Origin: an uncultured Lachnospiraceae bacterium
Lineage (GTDB): Bacteria; Bacillota; Clostridia; Lachnospirales; Lachnospiraceae
Assembly (NCBI GenBank): GCA_902761225.1
Contig: CACWJQ010000011.1
Span: 1-64,000 of the forward strand
Reading direction: 5' to 3'
Length of the DNA: 64,000 nt
Shown: in pieces, positions 36,015 through 44,703 of the stretch
How the letters are laid out: every line of letters starts with the position of its first letter
How positions within the stretch are numbered: the stretch's first letter is position 1
The notes under the pieces: generated by a model
What the model saw: the letters and a program-made list of their open reading frames with translations, nothing else
Told to the model about the DNA's origin: nothing
The model's database searches: none
Made by a program: the position numbers and the translations under genes

Positions 36015-36782
36015 ATGTTTCATAATGCTAAAAACGGATGCGCCGGGTTTGACGGCGTGAAGATGGATTATATAAGGTTTGGCACCGGAAAGCGGAATGC
36101 CATAATCCTTCCGGGGGTGGGTGACGGACTCAGGACCGTAAAGGGACTGGCTGTTCCCTTTGCCATTCTTTACAGTAAGTTCGCTAAGGATTTTACGGTA
36201 TATGCTTTCAGCAGAAGGCGTGATATCCCGGGCGGGATGACTGCAAGGGAGATGGCGGGAGACCTTGCAAAGGCACTGGACAGCCTGGGACTTGATAAGG
36301 TTGACGTGGTCGGCGTATCCCAGGGAGGGATGATCACTCAGTGGCTTGCCATAGATTATCCGGAGAAGGTTGAAAAGCTGGTGCTTACCGTTACCATCAG
36401 CAGACCCAATGATACCCTTATAGATGTCCTTAACAGATGGATAGGGATGGCTGAGAGGGCGTATTCCGAGGAGCGCCTTAAGGCGGGAAAAGAGCATATG
36501 ATGCTGGGCAATCTGGGGCATCCCGGGAGCTTCGACAGGTTCATAACCCTTGCTTCCTCCGGACTTACCCACAATTCATATGACGAGCTGCACAGGATAA
36601 CGGCCCCTACCCTTGTCATAGGCGGGAGACAGGACCGGATCGTGACGGGAATGGCATCCGAGGAGATTGCCTCACAGATACCTGACTGCAGGCTGTACAT
36701 GTACGAGAATCTGGGCCATGGTCTGTATGAGGAAGCACCTGATTTCCTGGACAGGGTGGCGGAGTTCTTTCTCGGAAAATGA
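36015..36782 (+). CDS. Alpha/beta hydrolase
   Basis: 255 aa. N-terminal IRFGTGKRNAIILPGVGDG, nucleophile VVGVSQGGMITQWLA (Ser), the acid in VIGGRQDRIVTG and the His in ENLGHGLYEEAPDF give a full catalytic triad. Resembles the soluble 3-oxoadipate enol-lactonase/BioH-type group, substrate unknown. Start chosen at this ATG because AGGAGA lies upstream; the frame is open 21 codons further without any site. Cytoplasmic, single gene. Confidence 0.82.
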   Translation: MFHNAKNGCAGFDGVKMDYIRFGTGKRNAIILPGVGDGLRTVKGLAVPFAILYSKFAKDFTVYAFSRRRDIPGGMTAREMAGDLAKALDSLGLDKVDVVGVSQGGMITQWLAIDYPEKVEKLVLTVTISRPNDTLIDVLNRWIGMAERAYSEERLKAGKEHMMLGNLGHPGSFDRFITLASSGLTHNSYDELHRITAPTLVIGGRQDRIVTGMASEEIASQIPDCRLYMYENLGHGLYEEAPDFLDRVAEFFLGK

Positions 36783-36898
36783 GTTTTCGCAATTTATGAC
36801 CCACAGATGTCAACTTTTGAGTTTATTGTTTTCCGGGGATGTGATAAAATCGTTTTCGTAGGTCCCCATTAAGGGGCAAAATGTGCAGGAGGTACAAT

Positions 36899-38380
36899 AT
36901 GATCAATATTCCCAAAGTTAAAGTCGGAATCGTGGCAGTAAGCCGCGACTGCTTCCCTGAGTCACTTGCAGTTAACCGCCGCAAGGCTCTTGTTGAGGCT
37001 TATACCAAGAAGTATGATGCAGCTGACATCTATGAGTGTCCTATCTGTATCGTTGAGAGCGAGATCGATATGGTCAATGCTCTTGAGGATGTAAAGAAGG
37101 CCGGATGTGAAGCTCTTTGTGTATATCTCGGAAACTTCGGTCCCGAGATCTCCGAGACTCTTCTTGCTAAGCACTTCGAAGGACCCAAGATGTTCTGCGC
37201 AGCTGCTGAAGAGAGCCAGGCTGATCTTCAGGACGGCAGAGGAGATGCTTACTGTGGAATGCTCAACGCAAGCTACAATCTCCATCTCAGAAATGTAAAG
37301 GCTTATATCCCTGAGTATCCTGTCGGCGACGCTGAGGATTGCGCTGACATGATCCACGATTTCCTTCCTATCGCTAATGCAGTTTATGCTCTTAATAACC
37401 TTAAGATCATATCCTTCGGTCCCAGACCTCACAACTTCCTTGCTTGTAACGCTCCTATCCAGCAGCTTTACAACATGGGCGTAGAGATCCAGGAGAATTC
37501 AGAGCTCGACCTCTTCGAGTCCTTCAACAAGCATGCCGGAGACGAGAGAATCCCTGCTAAGGTTAAGGAAATGGAAGAAGAGCTCGGCGCTGGAAACAAG
37601 AAGCCTGAGATCCTTGAGAAGCTTGCTCAGTACGAGCTTACTCTCCTTGACTGGGTTGAGGCTAACAGAGGCTACAGAAAGTATGTTGCCATCGCAGGAA
37701 AGTGCTGGCCTGCATTCCAGACCATGTTCAAGTTCGTTCCCTGCTATGTAAACAGCCGTCTTACCGGAATGGGAATCCCTGTATCCTGTGAGGTTGATAT
37801 CTATGGATGTCTCTCCGAGTTCATCGGACAGATCGTCAGCGGCGATATCGTTACCCTCCTCGACATCAACAACTCCGTTCCCAAGGATATGTACAATGAG
37901 TCCATCAAGGGCAAGTTCGACTATGAGCTCACCGATACATTCATGGGCTTCCACTGCGGCAACACCTGCACCAAGAAGCTTTGCAGCAACTACGAGATGA
38001 AGTATCAGAAGATCATGGCTCGTGCTCTTCCTGTAGAGGTTACCAACGGAACTCTCGAGGGCGACATTGCTCCCGGCAACATCACCTTCTTCAGACTTCA
38101 GTCCACCTCCGACAACAAGCTTAAGGCTTATGTTGCAGAGGGCGAAGTTCTTCCCGTTGCTACCCAGTCCTTCGGCGGAATCGGCGTATTCGCTATCAAG
38201 GAGATGGGACGCTTCTATCGTCACGTGCTTATCGAGAACAACTTCCCTCATCACGGAGCTGTTACATTCGCACACAACGGAAAGGCTCTTTACGAAGTAT
38301 TCAAGTATCTTGGAGTTGAGTCTCTTGGCTACAATCAGCCCAAGTCACTTCCTTATCCCACCGAGAATCCTTTCAAGTAA
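36899..38380 (+). CDS. L-fucose/L-arabinose isomerase family protein
   Basis: 493 aa. It follows the FucI/AraA-type fold: an N-terminal Rossmann-like part (VGIVAVSRDCFPESLAVNR, ALCVYLGNFGPE), a middle part with ISFGPRP, and a C-terminal part with FHCGNTC, GDIAPGNITFFRLQ and a closing NNFPHHGAV region whose His may bind metal. True fucose isomerases are about 590 aa, so this is a shorter relative and the sugar is uncertain. GCAGGAGG fixes the start. Strong codon bias suggests high expression. A CCCC-ATTAA-GGGG mini-hairpin (36864-36876) is in the leader. Confidence 0.82.
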   Translation: MINIPKVKVGIVAVSRDCFPESLAVNRRKALVEAYTKKYDAADIYECPICIVESEIDMVNALEDVKKAGCEALCVYLGNFGPEISETLLAKHFEGPKMFCAAAEESQADLQDGRGDAYCGMLNASYNLHLRNVKAYIPEYPVGDAEDCADMIHDFLPIANAVYALNNLKIISFGPRPHNFLACNAPIQQLYNMGVEIQENSELDLFESFNKHAGDERIPAKVKEMEEELGAGNKKPEILEKLAQYELTLLDWVEANRGYRKYVAIAGKCWPAFQTMFKFVPCYVNSRLTGMGIPVSCEVDIYGCLSEFIGQIVSGDIVTLLDINNSVPKDMYNESIKGKFDYELTDTFMGFHCGNTCTKKLCSNYEMKYQKIMARALPVEVTNGTLEGDIAPGNITFFRLQSTSDNKLKAYVAEGEVLPVATQSFGGIGVFAIKEMGRFYRHVLIENNFPHHGAVTFAHNGKALYEVFKYLGVESLGYNQPKSLPYPTENPFK

Positions 38381-38399
38381 TTCATAAGAGATAAGTGAT

Positions 38400-38436
38400 G
38401 AAGCCCCGTCCGGAATATTCCGGGCGGGGCTTTTTT
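38400..38436 (+). terminator. Intrinsic terminator of the isomerase gene
   Basis: AAGCCCCGTCCGGAA pairs with TTCCGGGCGGGGCTT, followed by TTTT; one of the strongest hairpins in the window. Confidence 0.93.
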
Positions 38437-38600
38437 GGTCTTATGGGCTGACGGCTCGTGAAGAAGCGTAAAGGGGAAGATACAGTTAATGTTGTATGAA
38501 GTCAGCGATAGATGATAAAATAATGAAGGTATGTTACTAAAGTGATCCGGAACGTTTCACATATGATCATGGATCGTCCGGTCCTGTGATGGAGTGGAGA

Positions 38601-39401
38601 ATGGCTGAGCTTGACGCAAAACCTGTTTCAATGAGATGCAAGATCTGCGGCGGAAACCTTGCAAATGATTATTTTGCGGGAGCATGCAGATGTGAAAACT
38701 GCGGGAATAAATGGAACCTGTCTGACCTTGTACCGAACTATAAGGATTATCAGAAGATCATCGAAAAGCTGAACAGGGCTGCGGAGATGCTGGATAATGC
38801 CGATGATCCCGCCAAGGCAGGCCAGGCTTTTCTCATGTATAAGAGTACCGCTGCAGCCTGCATGGACCATACAGATGCCGTGGGTGCAGATCTTATGAGA
38901 CTCTGTAAGGAGGGGCAGGACAAGGCTGTACTCGTTAAGCACTATACCACCGGCAAGTCCTATCTTGAGAAGGATAACTGCAGGAAGGCTCTTGCCGAAC
39001 TTGAGAAGGTGAAGGGATTCCGTGATGCGGATATCCTGGCAGAGCAGTGCAGGGAGAAGGCAGCCATAGAGAAGAAGAAGCGTATCCCCTATGCCGTGAT
39101 CATAGGCATGATAATCCCTGCCGTTGCCTGTATTCTCCTTAAGGAAAAGGCAGGACTTCCCATAGCTGCCTGCATCCCCATATTCCTTATATTATCGGCA
39201 GGGTTTGGCTTTGTGGTATATCTGGAAAATGCCTGGTCCGTGATAGTGGAGATCCTCGCCTTCCTCTCAGCCGTGCCCCTGATACTTTTCGTCATACTTG
39301 CATACGGCTTCCATATGAGCGTTGCCATGTCCGCATGGATAGCGATCGGAGTTCCGGTGGGACTGCTGGTGCTGTTCGCGGTTCTTGCCGAGAGAAAGTA
39401 G
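38601..39401 (+). CDS. Zinc-ribbon membrane protein of unknown function
   Basis: 266 aa. Two CxxC pairs in the first 45 residues (CKICGG and CENCGN) form a zinc ribbon. Residues about 55-160 are helical and TPR-like (KALAELEKVKGFRDADILAEQC). Four hydrophobic helices fill the C-terminal 95 residues. Clostridial relatives with this layout are common and unassigned. The ATG has GGAG 6 nt before it; earlier in-frame starts at 38586 and 38589 lack a site. Terminator at 39415. Confidence 0.7.
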   Translation: MAELDAKPVSMRCKICGGNLANDYFAGACRCENCGNKWNLSDLVPNYKDYQKIIEKLNRAAEMLDNADDPAKAGQAFLMYKSTAAACMDHTDAVGADLMRLCKEGQDKAVLVKHYTTGKSYLEKDNCRKALAELEKVKGFRDADILAEQCREKAAIEKKKRIPYAVIIGMIIPAVACILLKEKAGLPIAACIPIFLILSAGFGFVVYLENAWSVIVEILAFLSAVPLILFVILAYGFHMSVAMSAWIAIGVPVGLLVLFAVLAERK

Positions 39402-39414
39402 ATATGATATCCGT

Positions 39415-39443
39415 AAAGCCTGCCGAATGAGGCAGGCTTTTTT
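39415..39443 (+). terminator. Intrinsic terminator
   Basis: AAAGCCTGCC and GGCAGGCTTT form a 10-bp stem with a 6-nt loop and further T residues; 13 bp after the zinc-ribbon gene. Confidence 0.9.
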
Positions 39444-39491
39444 GATGAACATCAGGATGAAAGCCTGAATAACGTATTTACGGTTTTGTTA

Positions 39492-39520
39492 TTGTTATCA
39501 GGGGTAAAAAATGTTAGGAT
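39492..39520 (+). promoter_or_regulatory. Probable promoter of potABCD
   Basis: TTGTTA (39492-39497), 17-bp spacer, TAGGAT (39515-39520). A GGCATG/CATGCC inverted repeat (39609-39626) follows in the leader. Confidence 0.45.
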
Positions 39521-39650
39521 ATACGCGGTCTGGTCTGAAAAAACGCGGAGGCAGGAGTATCCTGTCCGTACAGACTTCAGGTGCGCTGAATGGCAGAACC
39601 CGCGGGGAGGCATGAAGTAGCATGCCGGGATCAGGTCACGGAGGAAAGAA

Positions 39651-41102
39651 ATGAGTAATTCCACGGCTGCCCCGGAGCCCATCATAGAGCTTCGGAATGT
39701 CACAAAGAGGTTCGAAGATAACGGATTTATCGCGGTCAATGATTTTAACCTGACCATCGAAAGAGGCGAATTCGTTACATTCCTCGGCCCCTCAGGTTGC
39801 GGTAAGACCACAACTCTCAGGATGATCGCAGGTTTTGACAGACCTTCAAGCGGTCAGATCCTTCTCGGAGGCAAGGATATATCAAAGCTTCCGCCCAACA
39901 AGCGCCCCGTTAATACGGTGTTCCAGCGCTATGCTCTTTTTACCCACATGAACATATATGACAATATCGCCTTCGGACTCAAGCTCAAGAAGATGGCCCG
40001 TGAGGAGATAGACAAGAAGGTCAGACACGTTCTTGAGATGGTGGATCTCGAGGGCTTTGAAGAGCGCAGTGTCGCTACGCTTTCAGGCGGTCAGCAGCAG
40101 CGTATCGCCATAGCAAGAGCTCTTGTCAACGAGCCTGAGATCCTGCTTTTGGACGAGCCTCTTGGAGCACTGGATCTTAAGATGAGAAAAGAGATGCAGA
40201 TAGAGCTCAAGGCAATGCATGACCAGCTTGGCATTACCTTTATATACGTAACCCATGATCAGGAAGAAGCCCTGACCATGTCTGATAAGATCGTCGTCAT
40301 GAACGGCGGTGAGATACAGCAGATAGGAAAGCCCGAGGATATCTACAACGAGCCGAAGAATGCCTTTGTTGCGGACTTCATCGGAGAGAGCAATATCTTC
40401 AAGGGCATCATGACCGGCAGGATGAAGGTCAGATTCTGCGGCGGCGAATTCGAATGCATGGATGATGTGCCTGAAGGAACACAGATCGATGCGGTTGTGC
40501 GCCCCGAGGATGTGATCATCACCGAGCCTTCAAAGGGAACCGTTACAGGAAAGGTCACCGGTGTCGTTTTCAAGGGTATCCATTATGAGATTACCGTGGA
40601 GAGCGGCAAGTATGAGATGGTGATTCAGTCCACCAGGACTCCCAAGGTTGGTGATGAGGTGGGAATGTGCCTTGATCCCGATGGCATCCACATCATGATC
40701 GCAGAAGACCATACCACCAGATTCGATGCGGATGTGAACGAAGATTACAGTCTTGAATATAACGGAAAAGCAATAGACGCGGATATCACCAAGGTGGTGA
40801 AGGGTTCCGTTCTTAAGGACGGAGTTCTTAAGGATTCTTCGGGTGAGACCATCAGACCCGAAAACCTTAAGATCCATGTCTCCATTGAACCTGCGGATAT
40901 AGAGATGACCGATGATACCGAGAAGGGACTTACAAGCGGCGAGATCATCAACCTTATCTACAAGGGCGACCATTACAGCTATGTTGTCAGAACTGCCAAC
41001 GGTCACGATCTTATAGTCGATGATGAGTATCTCTGGAACCTGGGTGATATGGTAGGTCTTGTGATGCCCGCGGAGAAGATGAAATTCACACTTGCGAAGT
41101 AA
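39651..41102 (+). CDS. potA: Spermidine/putrescine ABC transporter ATP-binding protein with extended C-terminus
   Basis: 483 aa, about 110 longer than usual PotA. Walker A FLGPSGCGKTTTL, Q-loop TVFQRYALFTH, signature TLSGGQQQRIAIARAL, Walker B ILLLDEPLGALD and switch His in YVTHDQEEA are intact. A TOBE domain (about 255-350) is followed by a second TOBE-like part (about 400-483, INLIYKGDHYSYVVRT). The second copy parallels KGIHYEITV of the first, so it looks like a duplication. GGAGGAAAG site. First gene of the potABCD operon; drives polyamine uptake at the membrane. Confidence 0.9.
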   Translation: MSNSTAAPEPIIELRNVTKRFEDNGFIAVNDFNLTIERGEFVTFLGPSGCGKTTTLRMIAGFDRPSSGQILLGGKDISKLPPNKRPVNTVFQRYALFTHMNIYDNIAFGLKLKKMAREEIDKKVRHVLEMVDLEGFEERSVATLSGGQQQRIAIARALVNEPEILLLDEPLGALDLKMRKEMQIELKAMHDQLGITFIYVTHDQEEALTMSDKIVVMNGGEIQQIGKPEDIYNEPKNAFVADFIGESNIFKGIMTGRMKVRFCGGEFECMDDVPEGTQIDAVVRPEDVIITEPSKGTVTGKVTGVVFKGIHYEITVESGKYEMVIQSTRTPKVGDEVGMCLDPDGIHIMIAEDHTTRFDADVNEDYSLEYNGKAIDADITKVVKGSVLKDGVLKDSSGETIRPENLKIHVSIEPADIEMTDDTEKGLTSGEIINLIYKGDHYSYVVRTANGHDLIVDDEYLWNLGDMVGLVMPAEKMKFTLAK

Positions 41103-41117
41103 ACAGGAGAGAAGCAG

Positions 41118-41912
41118 ATGAAAGGTATGTTTCAGAGGAAATACTTAGGTATTCCCTATGCGCTGTATCTCCTGGTGTTCGTGGTACTTCCGCTCATCGT
41201 TATCGTGACCTACGCGTTCACTGATGCGGAAGGAAATCCGGGAGTCGGCAATTTTCTTAACTTTTTCAGGGATCCCAATACACTCGGAACCCTTGTTTAT
41301 TCACTGGTCATTGCATCCGTCACCACAATGGTATGCCTTCTTATCGCATATCCTACAGCGTACTTTCTTGCAATGAGCAGCATCAGGTCCAAGGGTGCAA
41401 TCATCATGCTGATGATAATGCCCATGTGGATCAATTTTACCCTGCGTATAACCGCACTTAAAGAGCTGCTTACGATGATCGAAGGAAACCTTGCGCTCCA
41501 TCCCTTCATGAATTCCGTGATAGGTATGACCTATGATTTCCTTCCCTTTATGATCCTGCCCATCTATAACCAGATATCCAGGATAGACAAGAGCCTTCTG
41601 GAGGCGGCATCGGACCTTGGTGCAGACAGCAGGCAGGCTTTCTTAAGGGTGCTCCTTCCCCTTTCCATGCCGGGCGTGATAAGCGGTATCTCAATGGTAT
41701 TCCTTCCCGCAATGACGAACTATGTTGTGCTGGACATGCTGTACAACAGCACCTATATCATGGGAAGTCTCATCGGAAGCTACTTCTCCGCATATGACTG
41801 GCACGGCGGATCTACCATATCCCTCATACTGCTTGCAATGATATGCATCTTTACCCTGCTTGCAGGCGGCGATGAGAATGAAGGCACAGTGAGAGGAGGG
41901 TCTGTATTATGA
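41118..41912 (+). CDS. potB: Spermidine/putrescine ABC transporter permease PotB
   Basis: 264 aa, about six membrane helices. The EAA loop that docks to PotA reads LLEAASDLGADSRQAFLRVLLPLSMPGVISG. It is slightly short: the last helix runs into a polar tail (GGDENEGTVRGG) without the usual basic end, but the overlap with potC (ATGA) shows it is the natural stop. ACAGGAGAG site 15 bp after potA. Confidence 0.9.
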   Translation: MKGMFQRKYLGIPYALYLLVFVVLPLIVIVTYAFTDAEGNPGVGNFLNFFRDPNTLGTLVYSLVIASVTTMVCLLIAYPTAYFLAMSSIRSKGAIIMLMIMPMWINFTLRITALKELLTMIEGNLALHPFMNSVIGMTYDFLPFMILPIYNQISRIDKSLLEAASDLGADSRQAFLRVLLPLSMPGVISGISMVFLPAMTNYVVLDMLYNSTYIMGSLIGSYFSAYDWHGGSTISLILLAMICIFTLLAGGDENEGTVRGGSVL

Positions 41913-42733
41913 AAAAGAATTCCATTGCCGCTCCCCTCGTGATACTCATAGTGCTGCTTCTTATCTATGCACCGATCCTGATCCTTGCATTCTACAGCTT
42001 CACTGATGCTTCATCCATAGGAGAGAGCGTACACTTTTCCATCGATAACTATATAACTCTTTTTACGACGGAAGAGCTTGCCGAGATGATCAGGGGAACC
42101 CTCTTCCTGGCACTTGGTGTTGCGATACTTTCCACCATACTGGGAACCCTCGGTGCCATGGGGTCGTTCTATTCAAAGCCCGGCACACTTGCAGCATACC
42201 GTGTCATCAACCAGATCCCCGTCATCAATGCAGATGTCGTCACGGGATTTTCCGTGTGTATCCTTCTTGTTGTTGTATTCGGTATCAGCAAGGATACATT
42301 CTTCCCTCTTGTTGCGGGACAGACTGTTATATGCGCCCCCTTTGTATATCTGTCCGTATATCCCAAACTTGGGCAGATGGATCCTTCCATTTACGAGGCA
42401 GCGCTGGACCTTGGCGCATCACCTGCCGTTGCGGTAAGAAAGGTGGTCATTCCCCAGATACTTCCCGGTATCATCTCGGGATTTGTCATGGCTGTGACAC
42501 TTTCCCTGGATGATTATTTCGTGGCAACATATACCAAGCCCGCATCATTCGATACCATATCCACATATGTGGTTAATGCCACCAGAGGTTCACAGACCCA
42601 GATCAAAACTGCGCTCTGGGCTCTTTCCACGGTGATATTCCTTATCGTTCTTGCCATCTGCATAGGAATGAACAGGAAGAACTCTGCAAGCGAGAGCCGT
42701 AAGACAAGAAAGATGAGGAGGGAGGTCGCATGA
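41909..42733 (+). CDS. potC: Spermidine/putrescine ABC transporter permease PotC
   Basis: 274 aa, six helices, EAA loop IYEAALDLGASPAVAVRKVVIPQILPGIISG, and the typical FVMAVTLSLDDYFVATYT. Basic C-terminal tail on the inside. The ATG overlaps the potB stop and its own stop overlaps the potD start, so all three are translationally coupled. It forms the channel with PotB. Confidence 0.92.
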   Translation: MKKNSIAAPLVILIVLLLIYAPILILAFYSFTDASSIGESVHFSIDNYITLFTTEELAEMIRGTLFLALGVAILSTILGTLGAMGSFYSKPGTLAAYRVINQIPVINADVVTGFSVCILLVVVFGISKDTFFPLVAGQTVICAPFVYLSVYPKLGQMDPSIYEAALDLGASPAVAVRKVVIPQILPGIISGFVMAVTLSLDDYFVATYTKPASFDTISTYVVNATRGSQTQIKTALWALSTVIFLIVLAICIGMNRKNSASESRKTRKMRREVA

Positions 42734-44280
42734 TGAAAAAGATATCCCTTCGCGTACTTTCATTTATAGGATCCGTTCTGCTGCTTGTATCGTCCGTAGG
42801 TGTGATCCCCGTAAAGGCTGCCGATGATGTGATCACCATCAGGGTGTGCAACTGGGAAGAGTATATAGATGAAGGCGGCTGGGGCGAAGATGAGGTCATT
42901 GACCTTGAATCCGGTGACATCTTCGGAGATGCCGCACTCTACGAGGAATTCGAGGACTGGTATTATGAGAATTACGGACAGAAAGTCATCGTAGAGTACA
43001 GCTGTTTCGGAACAAACGAAGAGCTCTACAACATGCTCACCCTCGGAGATGAGTTCGATCTTGTATGTCCCTCCGAATATATGATCATGAAGCTTCTCGC
43101 AGAGGACAGGCTTGTTCCCTTCACGGAAGATTTTTTTGATGAAGATAATGAGCTGAACTACTATTACAGGAATGTATCACCCTTTATCCGTGAGGTCTTC
43201 GAGACCAATGAGATCAACGGAGAATACTGGGACGGATATGCTGCCTGCTATATGTGGGGAGTTGTGGGCTTCCTGTATAATCCCGAGGTTCTTTCCGAGG
43301 AGGATGTCTCCACATGGAAGCTCCTTGTCAATGAGGACTACAAGTGCCAGATAACCATCAAGGATAATGTGCGCGACTCATACTTCGCCACTCTCGGTGC
43401 CATCAAGGGTGACATGTTCCTCAGCGAGGAATTCTTAAATGATCCCGACTATCATGAGAGACTTGAGAAGGAGATGAACGATACATCACCTGAGACCATA
43501 GCTCAGGCACTTGAATTCCTTCAGAAGGTTAAGGAGAATGCATATTCCTTCGAGACCGATTCCGGAAAAGCAGACATGGTCACAGGCAAGGTATATTCCA
43601 ACCTTCAGTGGTCGGGAGATGCAGTATATGCAATGGACCAGGCTGACGAAGAGGATTTCGAACTGGACTTTGCCGTTCCCGAAGAGTGTACCAATCTCTG
43701 GTTCGACGGATGGGTGATGCTCAAGGACGGAATAGACGGAAATGCCGATAAGCAGCGTGCATGTCAGGCTTTTGTCAACTTCCTTTCAAGACCTGACAAC
43801 GCTGTCAGAAATATGTACTACATTGGATATACTTCCTCGATCGCAGGCGGTACCGATGGTGACCAGATATTCGAGTACGTCGACTGGTGCTATTCTGCTG
43901 AAGAGGATGAGGAAGATACCATTGAGTACGATCTCGGATACTTCTTCGATGATACTCTTTACGGAGAGGATGAGGGTGAAGGAACAGGCGAATATGTCCT
44001 GACGGTTCCCGAGGAACAGATCAGGCGTCAGCTTTTTGCGCAGTATCCTCCCAGGGAGGTTACGGACAGAAGTGCGATAATGAGGTATTTTGACGGAGAT
44101 GCCAATGCACGCATCAATCAGATGTGGATCAATGTCAGATGCTACAATATCAAAAAAATAAACGCTGCCGGGTGGGCAGCGATCATAGTGGCCGTGGTGC
44201 TGATAATAGCCTCCACAGCCTGGATGAAGATAAAGAAAAGCAGGAACAGATCTATTCGTCGTCCTCTTCGGCCCCAATAA
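42730..44280 (+). CDS. potD: Polyamine-binding protein PotD with C-terminal membrane anchor
   Basis: 516 aa, about 150 longer than soluble PotD. A signal peptide or anchor (about 8-30, no lipobox Cys) precedes the ligand domain with IRVCNWEEYID, DLVCPSEYMI and WSGDAVYAM, typical of spermidine/putrescine binders. Acidic insertions (AEEDEEDTIEYD) are present. Residues about 475-500 (AAGWAAIIVAVVLIIASTAW) form a C-terminal helix with a basic tail, so the binder is probably tethered to the membrane next to PotBC. A second ATG at 42733 is better spaced from GGAGG. Confidence 0.88.
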   Translation: MMKKISLRVLSFIGSVLLLVSSVGVIPVKAADDVITIRVCNWEEYIDEGGWGEDEVIDLESGDIFGDAALYEEFEDWYYENYGQKVIVEYSCFGTNEELYNMLTLGDEFDLVCPSEYMIMKLLAEDRLVPFTEDFFDEDNELNYYYRNVSPFIREVFETNEINGEYWDGYAACYMWGVVGFLYNPEVLSEEDVSTWKLLVNEDYKCQITIKDNVRDSYFATLGAIKGDMFLSEEFLNDPDYHERLEKEMNDTSPETIAQALEFLQKVKENAYSFETDSGKADMVTGKVYSNLQWSGDAVYAMDQADEEDFELDFAVPEECTNLWFDGWVMLKDGIDGNADKQRACQAFVNFLSRPDNAVRNMYYIGYTSSIAGGTDGDQIFEYVDWCYSAEEDEEDTIEYDLGYFFDDTLYGEDEGEGTGEYVLTVPEEQIRRQLFAQYPPREVTDRSAIMRYFDGDANARINQMWINVRCYNIKKINAAGWAAIIVAVVLIIASTAWMKIKKSRNRSIRRPLRPQ

Positions 44281-44377
44281 CGCCGCTGACAACGGATGTG
44301 ATGGCTGAGATCACAACTGCAACAACTATTACTACAAGTAATCCGCCTGCAAGTACTAAGAATGCTCCTGATTCCAT
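44252..44377 (-). CDS. 41-residue single-pass membrane peptide
   Basis: ATG with AAAAGGAGC 7 nt upstream on the minus strand, 41 codons. One hydrophobic helix (LVLAGGLLVVIVVAVVISAI) is followed by an acidic end (GAEEDDE). It has its own promoter (44429-44457) and overlaps the 3' end of potD by 29 bp in convergent orientation. Not recognised. Small membrane proteins near transporters can modulate them, but toxin-like or other roles are possible; function is unknown. Confidence 0.6.
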   Translation of the reverse strand: MESGAFLVLAGGLLVVIVVAVVISAITSVVSGVIGAEEDDE

Positions 44378-44428
44378 AATGTAAGCTCCTTTTCGGCTCT
44401 GTTTCATAACAGATCCACAGATGAGGAT

Positions 44429-44457
44429 ATTTTAACACGGAAGGGCAAAAATCACAA
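44429..44457 (-). promoter_or_regulatory. Promoter of the 41-residue peptide gene
   Basis: On the minus strand TTGTGA, 17-bp spacer, TAAAAT. It directs transcription toward the ribosome site at about 44385. Confidence 0.55.
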
Positions 44458-44518
44458 CGGGAGACGCATCGTGAAAATATGCACAGCGGATAAATGATTC
44501 GTAAATAATGGCTTTTCT

Positions 44519-44549
44519 GGCTCTCTTCCCTTTGGGAGGAGAGCCTTTT
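44519..44549 (+). terminator. Intrinsic terminator, probably of potABCD
   Basis: GGCTCTCTTCCC pairs with GGGAGGAGAGCC (one T-G wobble) around TTT and runs into TTTTT. About 250 bp after potD; no + strand gene lies between. Confidence 0.85.
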
Positions 44550-44636
44550 TCGTCATATATCACGAAAATAAAGAATTTTCCGGATGGATGTTGACCTTCT
44601 TTTCCGAAGGATGTAAAGTTGACATCACTTCTACGC

Positions 44637-44661
44637 GGGCAGTTATCCGGACTGCCCTTTT
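44637..44661 (+). terminator. Terminator-like hairpin in the tad operon leader
   Basis: GGGCAGT and ACTGCCC form a 7-bp stem with a 7-nt loop followed by TTTTAT. A TTGACA (44619-44624) lies just upstream, so a transcript starting here would meet the hairpin at once; otherwise it stops read-through before the pilus genes. Confidence 0.5.
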
Positions 44662-44703
44662 ATCATGCGATCATGGCGGGCTGTCCCATGTAAGGGAGAA
44701 GTT

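Noticed and set aside
37499-38275. 258-codon open frame antisense to the isomerase gene
   Set aside because: Strong codon bias of the sense gene leaves the opposite frame open; no start signals and no protein-like motifs.
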